Origin: Lagopus muta
Lineage: Eukaryota > Chordata > Aves > Galliformes > Phasianidae
NCBI RefSeq assembly: GCF_023343835.1
Contig: NC_064437.1
Span: 25,085,001 to 25,149,000, forward strand
Direction: 5' to 3'
DNA length: 64,000 nt
Shown here piece after piece: positions 37,001 to 48,853 of this stretch. The notes under the pieces were generated by a model that worked only from the letters and a program-made list of their open reading frames with translations, was not told the origin of the DNA and made no database searches. Made by a program: the position numbers and the translations under genes. Each line of letters starts with the position of its first letter. Positions within the stretch are counted from its first letter, which is position 1.

Positions 37001-40000
37001 CTTGTTTCATTGTTAGTAAATTTAAAAAAAAAAAAAAGTAGAAAAATTGACTATTTTTATTTAAAACAACTCCATCCCAGCAGCAGTGGCTGAGAAAAAA
37101 AAAAAAACAACAAACCTTACCTTAACCAATGCCATAAGGTCAGTTGAAGATTTGTTTGTATCCTCCTGTTCGAATTCAGGGTCTTGGTCTGTAGCTTTGG
37201 AGTCATTTACTTCATCTGGAAGTGGCTGCACATCGTCCCATTTCTCCTTTGTATACAGGTTCTGTTGCAAGGACATGACCAGCATGAAGAAATCAAGAGG
37301 CACTGGAACAAATCCACTGAAGTGCAAGCTACTGAGCAGTCAGATGGTATCGCTCTGACAGATTAACAGAAAGAAATTTTTCCACCCTGTTCTTCCTGAA
37401 GTTTTGGCAACTTTAAAGAAGAACACAGAGGGAAGGGAAGAGCACGAACAAGAAATGAGCTGCCACCCTAACTTCTTTCCACCACCATAAAACTAGTTTC
37501 TTGATTAAAATCAGACTCTTTAAGAATATTGTCCAGTTAACACAGCCTTCTGAGAACTTTACCATGTAGGAGTGTCCTAGGCTAAGAGATCTGCTACAAC
37601 AGCATCCACACATTTTGTTTTTAAGTGGGAACTGAGTTGCGGTGGGGAAGCAGCAAGCTGTCAAGGCTGACAGGGCAAATCTAAGGTCTGACCAAGTCAA
37701 GAGCATGCACTGCATTTCCCTGCATTGAGAGCAGTTACAAGGAAATGCCAGCTGAGCTGTAACAAGTGTCATGTTAGACACGCTTCATTTCAACTCAAAA
37801 CATGTTATGGGAATGGTGTTGGGCTTTTTTTGGTCCTGCTTCCAACTTCTTTGAAAAAGTGCATGGTACTCATATATCAACATATGTCAAACAACCTCTG
37901 GAGTTTATTCCGTTGAACGACAGTTATGTCACAGCCAAATGCCCACCTGATTACACAGTTCATCCTCATCCAGTCTGGAGCTTGATGCTTCATTATCTGC
38001 ACCTACAGAATCCTGCTGCAAGCAAAGGTCTGGCTCCACCAGTTCAGCACTCTCCTGCTTTGCACTGGGTTGAACATACAAGGCTAAAGAATTCAATTCC
38101 TTGAATCCCTAGAAACAAGCAAACAACAACAAAAAGCAACACACAGCACAGTTAAGAAAGCTAATCTGCAAATACCACCAATATCAGAAAGAAAAAAAAA
38201 GTGTGCTCCAGGCAGTAAAGCTTGACGTCCTGCTGAGATATATAATCCCAGCAGCATTTTTCTCACGGCTTTCAGACCCACACAGCTCTTCCCAAAACAG
38301 AGCTGAGACATTCAGACAATTATACAAATTGGCCTAACTCATAACCACTCCCTGGTGCATGATTTATATCCTGATGTCTGTCCTACACAGAGCATGCAAT
38401 CACCATGCTTACGCTGTCCCACACTGCATATTTCACTGGCAAACTAAGATGCTTCTAATCAAGACCATTTCTGTAATTCAGTTTGGTAATGGCATAACTG
38501 ATCTTCAACGATGAGAGCATCTTCCTATAAGGCACCCAACGGATGCCAGCCCTGCCCTTTCTTACAGCACCACATTCCTCCCTCCTGACCTGGGAGGGTA
38601 AGTTCTCTTTGCAGATGTCAGCATATCCTTTATCCTTCAAGACAGAGTGAATGTAGACATCTTCCTCAGAGGATGTGTCGCACAGAAAGAGATGCAAAAT
38701 GCCATTCACGTATTCATCCACAATGCCCACAAGGACCTTAGAGTAACACAGCTCCTGGAACTGGAGAGTTGCCTCACTGGTCCACGTGTCCTCAAGAAGA
38801 AACAAGAGTATGATGTTACTATAACAGACCAGAATCCATCACCTGAGACTTTCCCTTCTGAGCACTCATCAAGATGACAATTAGGCCAAGGCAGCTAGGG
38901 ATAAAAATGCAGAGGGGAAGGGGGAAATTCAGGCAAACTTTCTAGAACTGAACTAAATTAAATTTAAACCCCAAAGTTTGCAAAGCCAGTTACACAGGGA
39001 ATACCTTCTCACTGTCAGTACCTATTTTCAAGTGTAGCCATTTTATCTTATCTATGGGGAGGGGGAAGAAGCGAATTCCTGGAACCATGAGATTATGAAA
39101 GTTAAGTGCCAGGAGTTTTTACAAAGCTGCTAATGCCTCACTGCAACGTGGATCTGCTGCCCTCAAGAAGCAAAGTTTTTAAGAATGTTTTCAAAACACA
39201 AATTTGAAGTAGCCTTTCCAATGCAGAGCATGGGAGCACGTTTCCCAGACTTCTTGACCATGAGATTTCTCACGACAGACTGACCTGAGCTTTGGCATTT
39301 TGGATTGCACCAAACTCACTTAAAGCTTGGTCTCAGAAAATTTTACAACAGGGCTGAATCTATCAGTGTTTTAGAAGGACCCTGGAGAACTACTGGAGGG
39401 GAAAACAAATGCTTGCTCATTTGCTTATCAGCTATCTGTTTCTGAAATTATATGAGCAAGAATACTACATAGGCATAAAGAAGAAACACTGAAAAGGTTA
39501 TCACTTTTCAGCATTCCACTGAACATAACAGCAACAATTCTGCTGTAAACATCAGAGGGACCTGGATGAATCCAAATATTTGTCCTTATCTTGAGAAAAA
39601 GCCTCTCTCTTCTTGACAGCTCCTATATGTACGTCAGTAAACAAAACTGCATATGAACACACACCTCCACAGGCTTGACCCATGCCAAGGAACACGGGAT
39701 GGCCTGAGCTGGCAGCTTCAAGTAGCACCATCTGCAATATAAAACAAAGTCATGGCCATTAGAGCAAACTCAGAGCAAAAACAGACAGAAGAGCAGAACT
39801 TACTCCTCTTCTGGGTTTTAAAAATCAACTTAGGAATAAAGAGTGGATTTATGATTAACCCCAACAGTAACTTTGGAAAATATCCAGGGAACAGGCACAG
39901 AAAGAACTGCACTAACAACTGATCTCTTATGCCTTCCCTCACCCAAGCATCTTTCTATCATAACCCCTCATGATTACAAAGTTATGGACAGAGAACAATG

Positions 40001-43000
40001 ACTTTTGAACCAAAGAATGAAGCACAGAAGATATTAAATTGCAAAGGCAAACAAGTACCTCTGACACCAAAAACGCAGCCCATTTCAACTGATGACTACT
40101 GAAGAGAATGTTTACACCCACTCGTGGAATCTAAAATGAGGATGAGATCCAACCTCAACCATCCTGTGATTCTGCCAACCATGTGTAATCTACTTACTTG
40201 AGGAACCTCAGCCAAGACTTCTGAACAATGCCTACATTCCCATAATCTGGGTAGAACACCTCCACTTCTTGGTCACTGATCACACGGTAGATGATAACCC
40301 GGTACCACCACTGCAAGAACATCACACAGCAAAGCTGTCCAGGCTGTACTGAAGACTCAGGCATGATGTAACGATCAGAAACAAGTTTATTTGAATAACA
40401 GCATCTGCAAAACATCGTAAGGAAAGACTGTGCTTGGAAAGATGCAAAAGATGAACACAAAAATCCATAGGATTTCAGAAGAATCCTGGTTTCTCAAATC
40501 CCAGTGACAACATTTTCAGATGTTTAAATGGATGCTTTACATCACCTTTCTGCTGAACTCAAACTGAAATGACTGTAAGAAATGCAAACCTAAATTTCAA
40601 CATTTGAATGTCCTCCCTGGGGTCCAATTAAAAAGAGAATTCCTTAGAGGCTAAATACAGTCATTCTGGTCATTAACATTATCTGGCTAAATCACTGCTT
40701 ATTAAAAATCAGATTCTGGAGTATTGGCTACACATCATCTGTAGTGTTTGCCTGCAGAATTTATAACTCCACTTGTATGTGCCCCGTGGACACCGGGTGC
40801 TTCCTCAACACACAGCAGTTCTGTAACTGCTGTTAACTGTGCTGGAAGAGAATCTCAAATGCATAATGAAACTGACAGTCACTGATGAGGCTTTGCTTGC
40901 TTTCAAATACACACAGTTTGCTCTGAAAGTAATGCTTCCTATTTTCACAGTAACCACAACAATACACAACACCACTATTGCAGAATATTCACCTCTGACA
41001 TCGTGAGCAGACATCGTACAGGAAGCATTACTTTGAAGCAGCCCTTGTACATGATGGCAAGTGCATATTACTCATTGCTTTTTGACAAGCATTGGAAACG
41101 GAAGGAAAAATTTTAACTGAGCCCATTAATAACACAGAAAAGAGGCAAAAAGGAAGATAAAAATTCCCCCTCTGGAACCTTTCTATTCTTTTACAGTTTA
41201 GAGCTATCCAGATCACACCCAAGCAACTGCAAATTGATAGTAACCATACTTTTGGCTTGCTAATCAAAAGGAATGGATAAGCACTATGAACACGTGTTTC
41301 AGACAGCACAAGTTACCAAACCAGCTGTAATCGTAACTATCGACTATCATAACTATCATAACTAGCTGGCTGTCCTTGTTCTCTCAGTACAAACACAACA
41401 GGCAGTAGCATCTATCAGCACAGAGTGTTCTCACCTCATCTCAATCATGAGATCCCACAGTTTATCAGAAGTTTCTGCGCTGCAGACATGGATGTAGAAC
41501 TCACCAGGAGAGACTATTAAATTCACTATTACTCCCACCAAGCACCTTGTCTCCAGTGGAGGTAAACTGCAAAGTCTTCTGTCCTGAACTGCATCTGGAG
41601 GGATGTCTGAAGTCACCATCATTATATCCAGCCTGGACTGTTCCAAATCTTGAGGCTACAAAGAGATGAAGGAGTTGGTACTCACATTTCTTCATGCACT
41701 AAGCATACATGAATAACTGTTCCAGTACCATTTAGAAAAGAAAGAGTCTGCTTTGCTTGGAACCTATGAGTTACTGAGTATCAGCAAATCCCACCAGATG
41801 TGCAAACCTGGATTAGAACTTCCTCTGTGGGGGGAGCATTCATTCTCTCTTCTACCTAAAAGGAAGAATGAAGGAAATCAGTCAATAACGGTAGTGTAAC
41901 AACAATACCATGCATTCCCATGAGGAGAAAGAGCTAGAGTCATGTCCTGACTTCTGTCCAGAAAACAGCTATTGCTACAATAATGTTTTTTAAAGTTTGC
42001 TGGATTTTACCCAAAAGATGCTATTTTCTATGCTCTGTGACCATGAAAGAGTATATGACTGAACCAGGAAAGCTACCTGAAAGTGATTCAAGTGACATTT
42101 TCACACTAGAGCTATTTCCCCAGGATAAAAACAAATGAGACCTACAAATTCTGTTCTTTTCTCACCCGAGAGATCTGTCTGTGAATGGCTACTGCAGCTC
42201 ACAGTTTTTTGTGGAGGGGAACCATACATAAGCTACTCTCTCACTGCCTCAAGAGCTTTCTTCTGCAGCAGTGAGCAGCGTTCCTCCAAAGATCAGAAGT
42301 CAAAATGATTTCATTTTGACCCATAACGAACAGACTACAAGTTAACAGTGCATTATGCACCAAGCAACACATGGGAAACGTCTTCCAGTACATACACCTT
42401 CATTTATCTGGCTAATCCAACTGCAAGCAATGTTTTTTGCAACACTAACTCTTCTAAATGTTTTTTTCAAGAATTAGATAAGTCCTTCTACAGACAGAGC
42501 AAAGGCCAATACTCTTGAATTTTTTGAGTTAAAATTTTTTGAGTGAAACATTAAGTTAAATAACAGCTGAGGAAATGCCTGCCTGAGCAGCAGCTCAAAG
42601 AAAAAAAAACAATCCATGGCTGGAAATCCTTTAAGCAGTGCCTGTGAACAGAGGCATTTCTGAGGGACTGGTTTGCTCCCCTGAAGTTGGTTCATATCAC
42701 CCTGTTAAGGGCATACACTATCTTTATAATCTAATTTACAGATCAGTAAAGATGTGTAAGATCACAAAAGACATCTCCATGAATGTATAGAAACATGTAC
42801 TTGTGAATATGCTTAAAAAAAAAAAAAACAAACAACAAACAATAAAACAATAACAAGAGAAAACAGCGAAACACTAAAAGTGAGCCCTGCAATATGTTGC
42901 AGCCTGTGGGACCAGCTAATCCTTTCCCTAAGACAGTCAGGCAGCTGCCACAGTGGTGTGAATGACCCTTGGCTCAGCTGTGGGTGAGAAAAGCGCTGAG

Positions 43001-46000
43001 AGCAGCAGTTCCACACACCTCTCCCCTTCTCAGAGCATTGACTCAGCCCGTGCTCCTCACATTATTAGTTTCCCTTCCATTATTAGCTTCTTGTGACAGG
43101 ATACTGGGGTACCGTATAGCAGGGCAGGGATCAGGTCTCTTCTTTCCCCTCCACCTTGCAGCATCCTGATGAACAAGCATTCACTGCATATCCCACATAC
43201 CAACTACCTTTCCTCCCTTTTCTGGCTTTTTTAAAAACAGAAGAGCAAACTTAACGTCTCATGGGGAAAACAAGTTGAACAAACACCTTTAATGGCCTGA
43301 GCAGGAGAAGTCTTTAACCGATTCCCATTGTGATATGAAGGCTCAAAAACCTCACTTGAAGTCAGGGTTATCACAGTCCTCTTTTTCTTTTTTGCCCTTC
43401 AGATTCAACAGGCAGACTGCACTTGATTCAAGGAGAATTTCTGGCTGCTTCATCACTCAGATCTAAGACTTCTTTACAAGCTCAATGCTGACTGCCAGAG
43501 AGTTTGCTTTAGGAACGTGAAGTCCAGCCGTAAGAATCAGAAAGATTGACATGATGGAAAGGTGATACAAGAGGTGTAATGACAGAGGGACTAATGCAAT
43601 AGGAAAGCATTATAAAGGAAGGAAAAAGGACAGTTCACCCATCTCTGAAGATCTAGGCTTGCAGGGGAGAACTTCACCAAGGAGGGATCCCCAGAAAGAA
43701 ATCCTTGCACAGTGGCTGTCAGCCCTTAAGTGAGGTCTAAGAGAAGTATGGCCAGGCTTTACCCCTTCCTGTTGCACAGTTGAATTGCCTTCACCTGTGC
43801 TCCCAGGGCTGACCAGGTCTTTTCCCCAGGTGCCCAATCAGTGGTTCAGGCTGTGACTCAACAGTTACCATACACGAACTCAGACACAGACTTCCAAATT
43901 AACTGCAAAAAACACCAAAGTCAGGAAGAACTCCTGGGACTCTTTTCCTGCACTCCAATCCTCAGGTTGCATACAGCCACCTGGGAAGCTTGGCAGAGAG
44001 AACTACAGTAGGAAGGTGTTCTGGAGAGAAGGAAGGTAGGAAAAGAGAGAGGAAAAAAAAAAACAGAGGTGACAAATTCCCTCAACCTATTGGATCTTCC
44101 GAACTGCTCCTCTCCGTCTCCTTCTAGAAATATACTGTCAAACAAATTCAAAACTCTCAAAGTCCAACAAGAATGACAAGGAACCCCCATAACTTTAGAC
44201 AGTGAATAAAGTCTTACTGGTTTCCTTTAGTCACCAAGTGAAACTGTAGGGATCAAAGTCTCCACAAGAATCATCACCCAGCTTTGTCTCCCTGTTTAAT
44301 GGGACTGCACAAGACACTTAATTCTGCCTACAGCAGCCCAGGAAATTCCACAGAGCTCATCTTCAGATCACTAAGATGTAATAACAAATAAATACACAGA
44401 GTATTACCATAACTATCAGAGAACAAGATGATGGTTAACTGACCTTGGATGGTCTTTAACACAGATCAGATGACCCAAAAGAGAGAAGAGAAAAACTTAG
44501 GTTAGGATGGCATATGAAGCCATATCCCAGCCTGGAGTCTTGCCACTCCACATTAAAACAGGTATTAAAATTTTTGCAAGCAGCAATGCATCAACAACAC
44601 AATCTCAGTAACAAAAGCAAGCAAAGAGCCTCCAATCTGGGATTAAGCCAAGAAGAAGCTACAGATCACTCATCCAGCTACTCACTTGTTTCAGGCCATC
44701 ACCCAGACCTACTTCTTGTGCATCCACTGGCTCTGACTTCTCTTCTGCTGCCTGATGAAAGATCTCTGTCTCACAGCTGGGTTCCAAAGGAGGCAGCTCA
44801 GCCATGAGTACTGCAAAGACAATAACTTGGCTATTATTCTTTCTTGGACTGATGCAGTTACATATTAAACAGAAAACACTTGAAAAATGAAAGCACTGGT
44901 TGCATTTTTCCATTCTCTTGTAGCATTCAGTTACCACATTCACAAACTTTTGCTAGAGAGGCATCCTTCATAAATGAATTCCAGCTAGACAAGTCAGGAA
45001 CCCTGCAGGTACTGCACACAGTTTTCTGCCATGGCTGTTACAGGAACAGTGAGTACACACAGTCTCTTCTGTGGGAAATTATAGCTTAATCTTTCATAGT
45101 AGTATTAGTAAATTTTCAATCTCAAGAAGTGCACTGAAGGGCTCCAATGCCTTGTGGAGCGGGGCATTCAAGAGATCCTTCTACTTTTGTTATCTGCTGT
45201 CTGCAACAGTTAGCATTTGTAGTCCTCCACACAGGTTCAGAAAGCTTATATTTGGAAGGTAGATCTCTTCTTTCACCTGCCACCAAAAACCAGCGGCAAC
45301 TTGTAGAAAACTTCCAGTTAAGCTCTCTGCTACTGAGACAATTCCTTAAACTACTTCTGCAGCACCACACAGACCTTCCTTGATAAATCAGAAGGGAACA
45401 GGGACTATTACAGCAACTGAAAATACAGCAACATCTACCAGAAATACATCTGCTTGTCCACAATGCTTAAAAGACCTACATGTTTCCAGCTAAAAGATGC
45501 CTTACCTTGTGGCATCTTTTTCTGCTCTTTCTCACTTGAGGAGCTCTTTTTCAGGGTTATCAAGGAACCTTCTTTTGTCTCCTTAACCATAATTGTATCA
45601 GACATGCTTTCGAAAACTTCAAATATGGAGAGAAATCCATACTGCCTGTACTGGAACGTCCGCTTAAAGCGTGTGTAGTACGCATCGTTGAAATCCAAGA
45701 GCAGAAGTGGTGAGGAACTCAAGAGATCTTGCAGCTCCCTCTTCACTGCTGCTGGCAGGACACGAGTCTTGCCCTTTGGAGGCAAATCCCACTGATTCTG
45801 AGAGAGAAAAGCAGCCCTTCCCTTCCTAGCAACACTCCGTGCTTTACCACTTGTTTTCTGTCTGGAAATCAGTTTGGAAATATCTTTGGTGGTCTCGTCG
45901 GCAACAGCTACAATAGGAAAAAAATATTAGATATTTATAAGCTATTTGAAGACTGGAGCAGTAAACCATTCAAAGCTCTGCATAGGCAAAGCTGTTCTTT

Positions 46001-47319
46001 CCACTTTTCCCATTTCCCTTTTTAGACAGATGTCTCTTCTAAAAACAATCCTACTAAACCGTGTGTGGATTTCAGTACAGCAAACAATTTTCCTTCCCCT
46101 CTGCAAAATGGACAGAACCAAATTTAACAGCTAATCTGCACCCTCCTCCCTATAAACCCAGACAGAAGGAAGGCTGGCCAAGTGCATACTGCATCACAAG
46201 AAGAAAGCCAGCTGCTGTGGGTTTTGTTGGGCAACAGTAAATGGTCCACTGCTTCTCTCAGCTTGAATTGCAGTACAATCTTAACACAGCTTAAGAGCAT
46301 CAAGATGCTGATGAACTGAGTCTTGTTTCAAAGTGGCTATGAAAAAAGAATCCAACAGTCACCTCAACTCTTTGAAAAGGTAGATAACAGCAGGGCAAGC
46401 AGAAATGGCTTTAAGTCGAGGGAGGGAAGGTTTAGGTTGGATATCAGAGGGAAGTTCTCTCCTATTAGAGTGGTGAGGTGCTGCAACAGCTGCCCAGGGA
46501 GGTCATGGATATCCTGTTCCTGGAAGTGTTCAAGGCCAGATTGGATGGGGCCCTAGGCAGGCTGGCCTAATATTAAATGGGGAGGTTGGTGGCCCTGCAT
46601 GTGGCAGGGGGGGTTGGAGGTTCATCATCCCTGAGATCCCTTCCAACCTGAGCCATTCTGTGATTTTAAGCTTCACAAAACCACAAGAAGCTGCCAACAG
46701 CACTCAAAAAAGGGCTGTGTTTGTGCACCGGTTCTCCAGTTCACCATCAATCCTAATACTCAAGCAAAAACAAGATGTCAGAATCACACCAAGAACTGGT
46801 GTAGAGGACTTCTCTGGAGGTCATCTGGTCACACACACCCCAGTAGCTCCAAACTAGAGCTGGCACTGATCTTCACTCACCTTCCTCACCTACTGCCTTT
46901 CTGTACTCTTAGCCAAACAACAGGAAACAGCTAAAACAGAAAGCGCCAGAAATACCAGCAACAGCGGGGAGCTAGAGCCAGCCTTTGGGTGGGCAACCTA
47001 CAACAGAGCCCTCACTTCAGGGCACCACTTCACCCCGAGGCGTAACTCCAGGCAATCTTTCTCTACTTGCAAGGAGGAAGGTCTCACCTTTGAGGAGAAA
47101 CCCTCCGTTGCCTTTGGGGCAGATCCGGACCACTCCTGGCATGCTGGCCACCATCTCCATGGTAGAGCAGAACCCCAGGTCACGCAGCGGCAGCGGCCTG
47201 CCGACCATAGCCAGATACTCCTGCTCCAGCTGGGCTGGGGTAAGGCCCTCCTTAGCAGCCAGCAGCTGCGACCTCACCTCCTTCTTCAGCAGCTCCATCA
47301 GCTGTACCTGCTGCGACAT
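34094..47319 (-). CDS. TDRD5: TDRD5, tudor domain-containing protein 5 (LOTUS/Tudor germline protein)
   Basis: Coding exons, minus strand: 47088-47319, 45506-45907, 44686-44810, 41808-41855, 41435-41655, 40198-40404, 39665-39731, 38590-38790, 37947-38108, 37121-37261, 35074-35305, 34094-34296. All phases agree, giving 746 residues; human is about 981. LOTUS 1 is at residues 5-75 ([26 protein letters not shown]). LOTUS 2 is in exon 2 ([29 protein letters not shown]). The extended Tudor domain spans about 270-500: [65 protein letters not shown]. The C-terminus [20 protein letters not shown] matches human. The core is two residues shorter than human before WWYRV. Known role: TDRD5 acts in germ granules to process piRNA precursors and silence transposons in spermatogenesis. 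I could not find exons for the third LOTUS domain or part of the acidic C-terminal region, so exons may be missing. The end of exon 11 (35074) is a weak donor chosen by phase. Confidence 0.9.
40914..41045. mobile_element. Short mariner-type element (Galluhop-like MITE)
   Basis: About 130 bp with imperfect inverted ends. The left arm is at 40917-40940 (TTTGCTCTGAAAGTAATGC...). The right arm at 41020-41043 reads GGGCTGCTTCAAAGTAATGC on the other strand; the two share a 15-bp identical core. The left end matches the terminal sequence of chicken Galluhop mariner as I remember it. There is no transposase, so this is a non-autonomous deletion copy. It sits in the TDRD5 intron between the exons at 41435-41655 and 40198-40404. 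Confidence 0.65.
46395..46665 (+). repeat. CR1 LINE 3' fragment
   Basis: Plus-orientation CR1: 'gggaaggtttaggttggata', 'gaagttctctcctattagag', 'aacagctgcccagggaggtc', 'tggaagtgttcaaggccaga' and an end in 'ccattctgtgatttt'. It lies in the first coding intron of TDRD5, antisense to the gene. The remaining TDRD5 introns show no other repeat I can name, apart from the mariner-like element and poly-A runs. Confidence 0.9.
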
Positions 47320-47329
47320 GTCTGTGTTC

Positions 47330-47720
47330 TAAGAGAGACAAAAAGCGAGCAGAAAACACCTCACGCCACGACTGCGAAAGGCTTTTTAACACATCACAAC
47401 CAAAAGCCGGCAACGCGGCAGGCCAGGCTCAACACTGCCACCACACCCCGGCACCGCCGCCTCAGTCACGACAGCGCGTTTCCGACACGACGCCAAGAGG
47501 CCGCACTGCGCCTGCGCGCCCCGTTCCCGCCTTTTCGGGCTGAGGCGGGGTGGCGCGCGTTGCTCTTCACAGCGCTCTGCCGACCGTGCGGCGCTCCGGC
47601 TACACCTGTTGGCTCTTCTACCCTCTCCCGCTACCCTGCCTGCTCTGTGGGACCGGCTCTCAGCCTTCACCTGGCGGAGCAGGTGTGCTTCCCTTCTGAC
47701 AGGAAAAGTCAGACCCACGT
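47330..47720 (-). promoter_or_regulatory. TDRD5: TDRD5 CpG-rich promoter / 5' UTR
   Basis: A CpG-rich block upstream of the TDRD5 ATG (47319-47317). A good splice acceptor lies on the minus strand 9 bases before the ATG, so the 5' UTR is probably split; candidate donors are near 47671 and 47612. An NRF1-like palindrome, TGCGCCTGCGC, lies at 47507-47517. Exact start unknown. Confidence 0.55.
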
Positions 47721-48853
47721 GTTAAAAAAGTTCTCTTTTCTTGAATGCAATATTTAAACTCAAATGCCAGCGTTGGTCAGGGTGGTCCTGTACATTTTTG
47801 TCCCGTCTGAGAGGAAAGCCTACAGTGGAGTGCCTAAAGTGTCATAAAGCAGCTGTTTTCCTACCGACTTCCATCCAGCTTTTCTCACCTATGTTCATCA
47901 CTGCAGCAAGCTGGTGCGCCTGCCCCCCTGCTTCTAACATTCCGACTCTGAGCAACCCAAAAGCCTGCAATAAAACAGGAATCTTATAAGAAAACGAGAT
48001 CAGCACCTCCCTGGCTGCCTTCCCCCCTCCCTCCAGCAGCTCCTCCACATGACACATCTGCCAGAGGCTGAGTGGGAAACCCTGAGCTCAGCACTGCCCG
48101 ACCACAGGGTTGTCACTGCTTGTATGTTTGAGCCTCGTTAGTGTGATTTCCAGTTGGGTATTGATTTCTTTCAGACAAGCAGTGACACAGCGTGATCTGT
48201 GGCACTCTTTGCAAAGGTTTCCAGAGACGGTACCACAGTCTGTGCCGTATGGCAGCTCTTTCTCTGGTAAAAAGCTCCCATGTTTGCACTGCCTGACTTT
48301 TGCTGTGCAAAATTATGAAGGCGTTTCACACACAAACTCTACTGGCAATTTAGAGATAAATTCAATAGCTCTATGCTTGCAAGGACCTCCATGTTCATCA
48401 CATTCAGAACTGGGAATTTATTGTGCTGAACACTCAGACCATTTGGGGTTTTGAGAGTCAAGCATCTTCTAGTTACTTTTAGCTTGTTTTTCAACAGCTT
48501 TGTAGAAAACATCTATTAAAAATCATTTTGATTGCATTTGATTTCCAAAGGCAGGAAGGTAAAACATAATGTCTTCCTGCAGTTCTCCCTGTTATGGTCT
48601 AACATTCTGTTCATCTCAACAGCCATGTGAAATGAAAGCAGAGCGGGAGGGAAACAGCTTTCTCACTTCACTGTCCATTTTGTCTGACAAGCTTATGATA
48701 AATTTGAACAAGCCTCCTTGATCTAACACCTCCTCTTCTCTCCTCCCCTGCCTGGATTTTCTGCCTGCAGCAATAAATTCAAGCACTCAGGCACGGATTC
48801 TTTCCACTCCCACAGGAAGCTGTATGCTCCTTGGTGCAGAGAAACAGATGAGG
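47721..48853. other. Divergent intergenic region between TDRD5 and NPHS2
   Basis: About 1.1 kb separating two head-to-head genes. It contains no repeat or open frame that I can support. The last part, upstream of the NPHS2 ATG, is pyrimidine-rich (48715-48775) and should include the NPHS2 promoter and 5' UTR. No TATA box or podocyte-factor site was assigned. Confidence 0.5.

Noticed and set aside
40138-40178. Possible CR1 tail ('ccatcctgtgattctgcc')
   Set aside because: Only about 20 bp resemble the CR1 end, and the rest cannot be aligned. Too little to call.
45122-45463. Minus-strand open frame with a segment ([10 protein letters not shown]...RQQITKV) faintly like human TDRD5
   Set aside because: A usable acceptor exists, but no donor gives the phase needed to join the flanking TDRD5 exons, which join to each other directly. 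Left out of the gene model.
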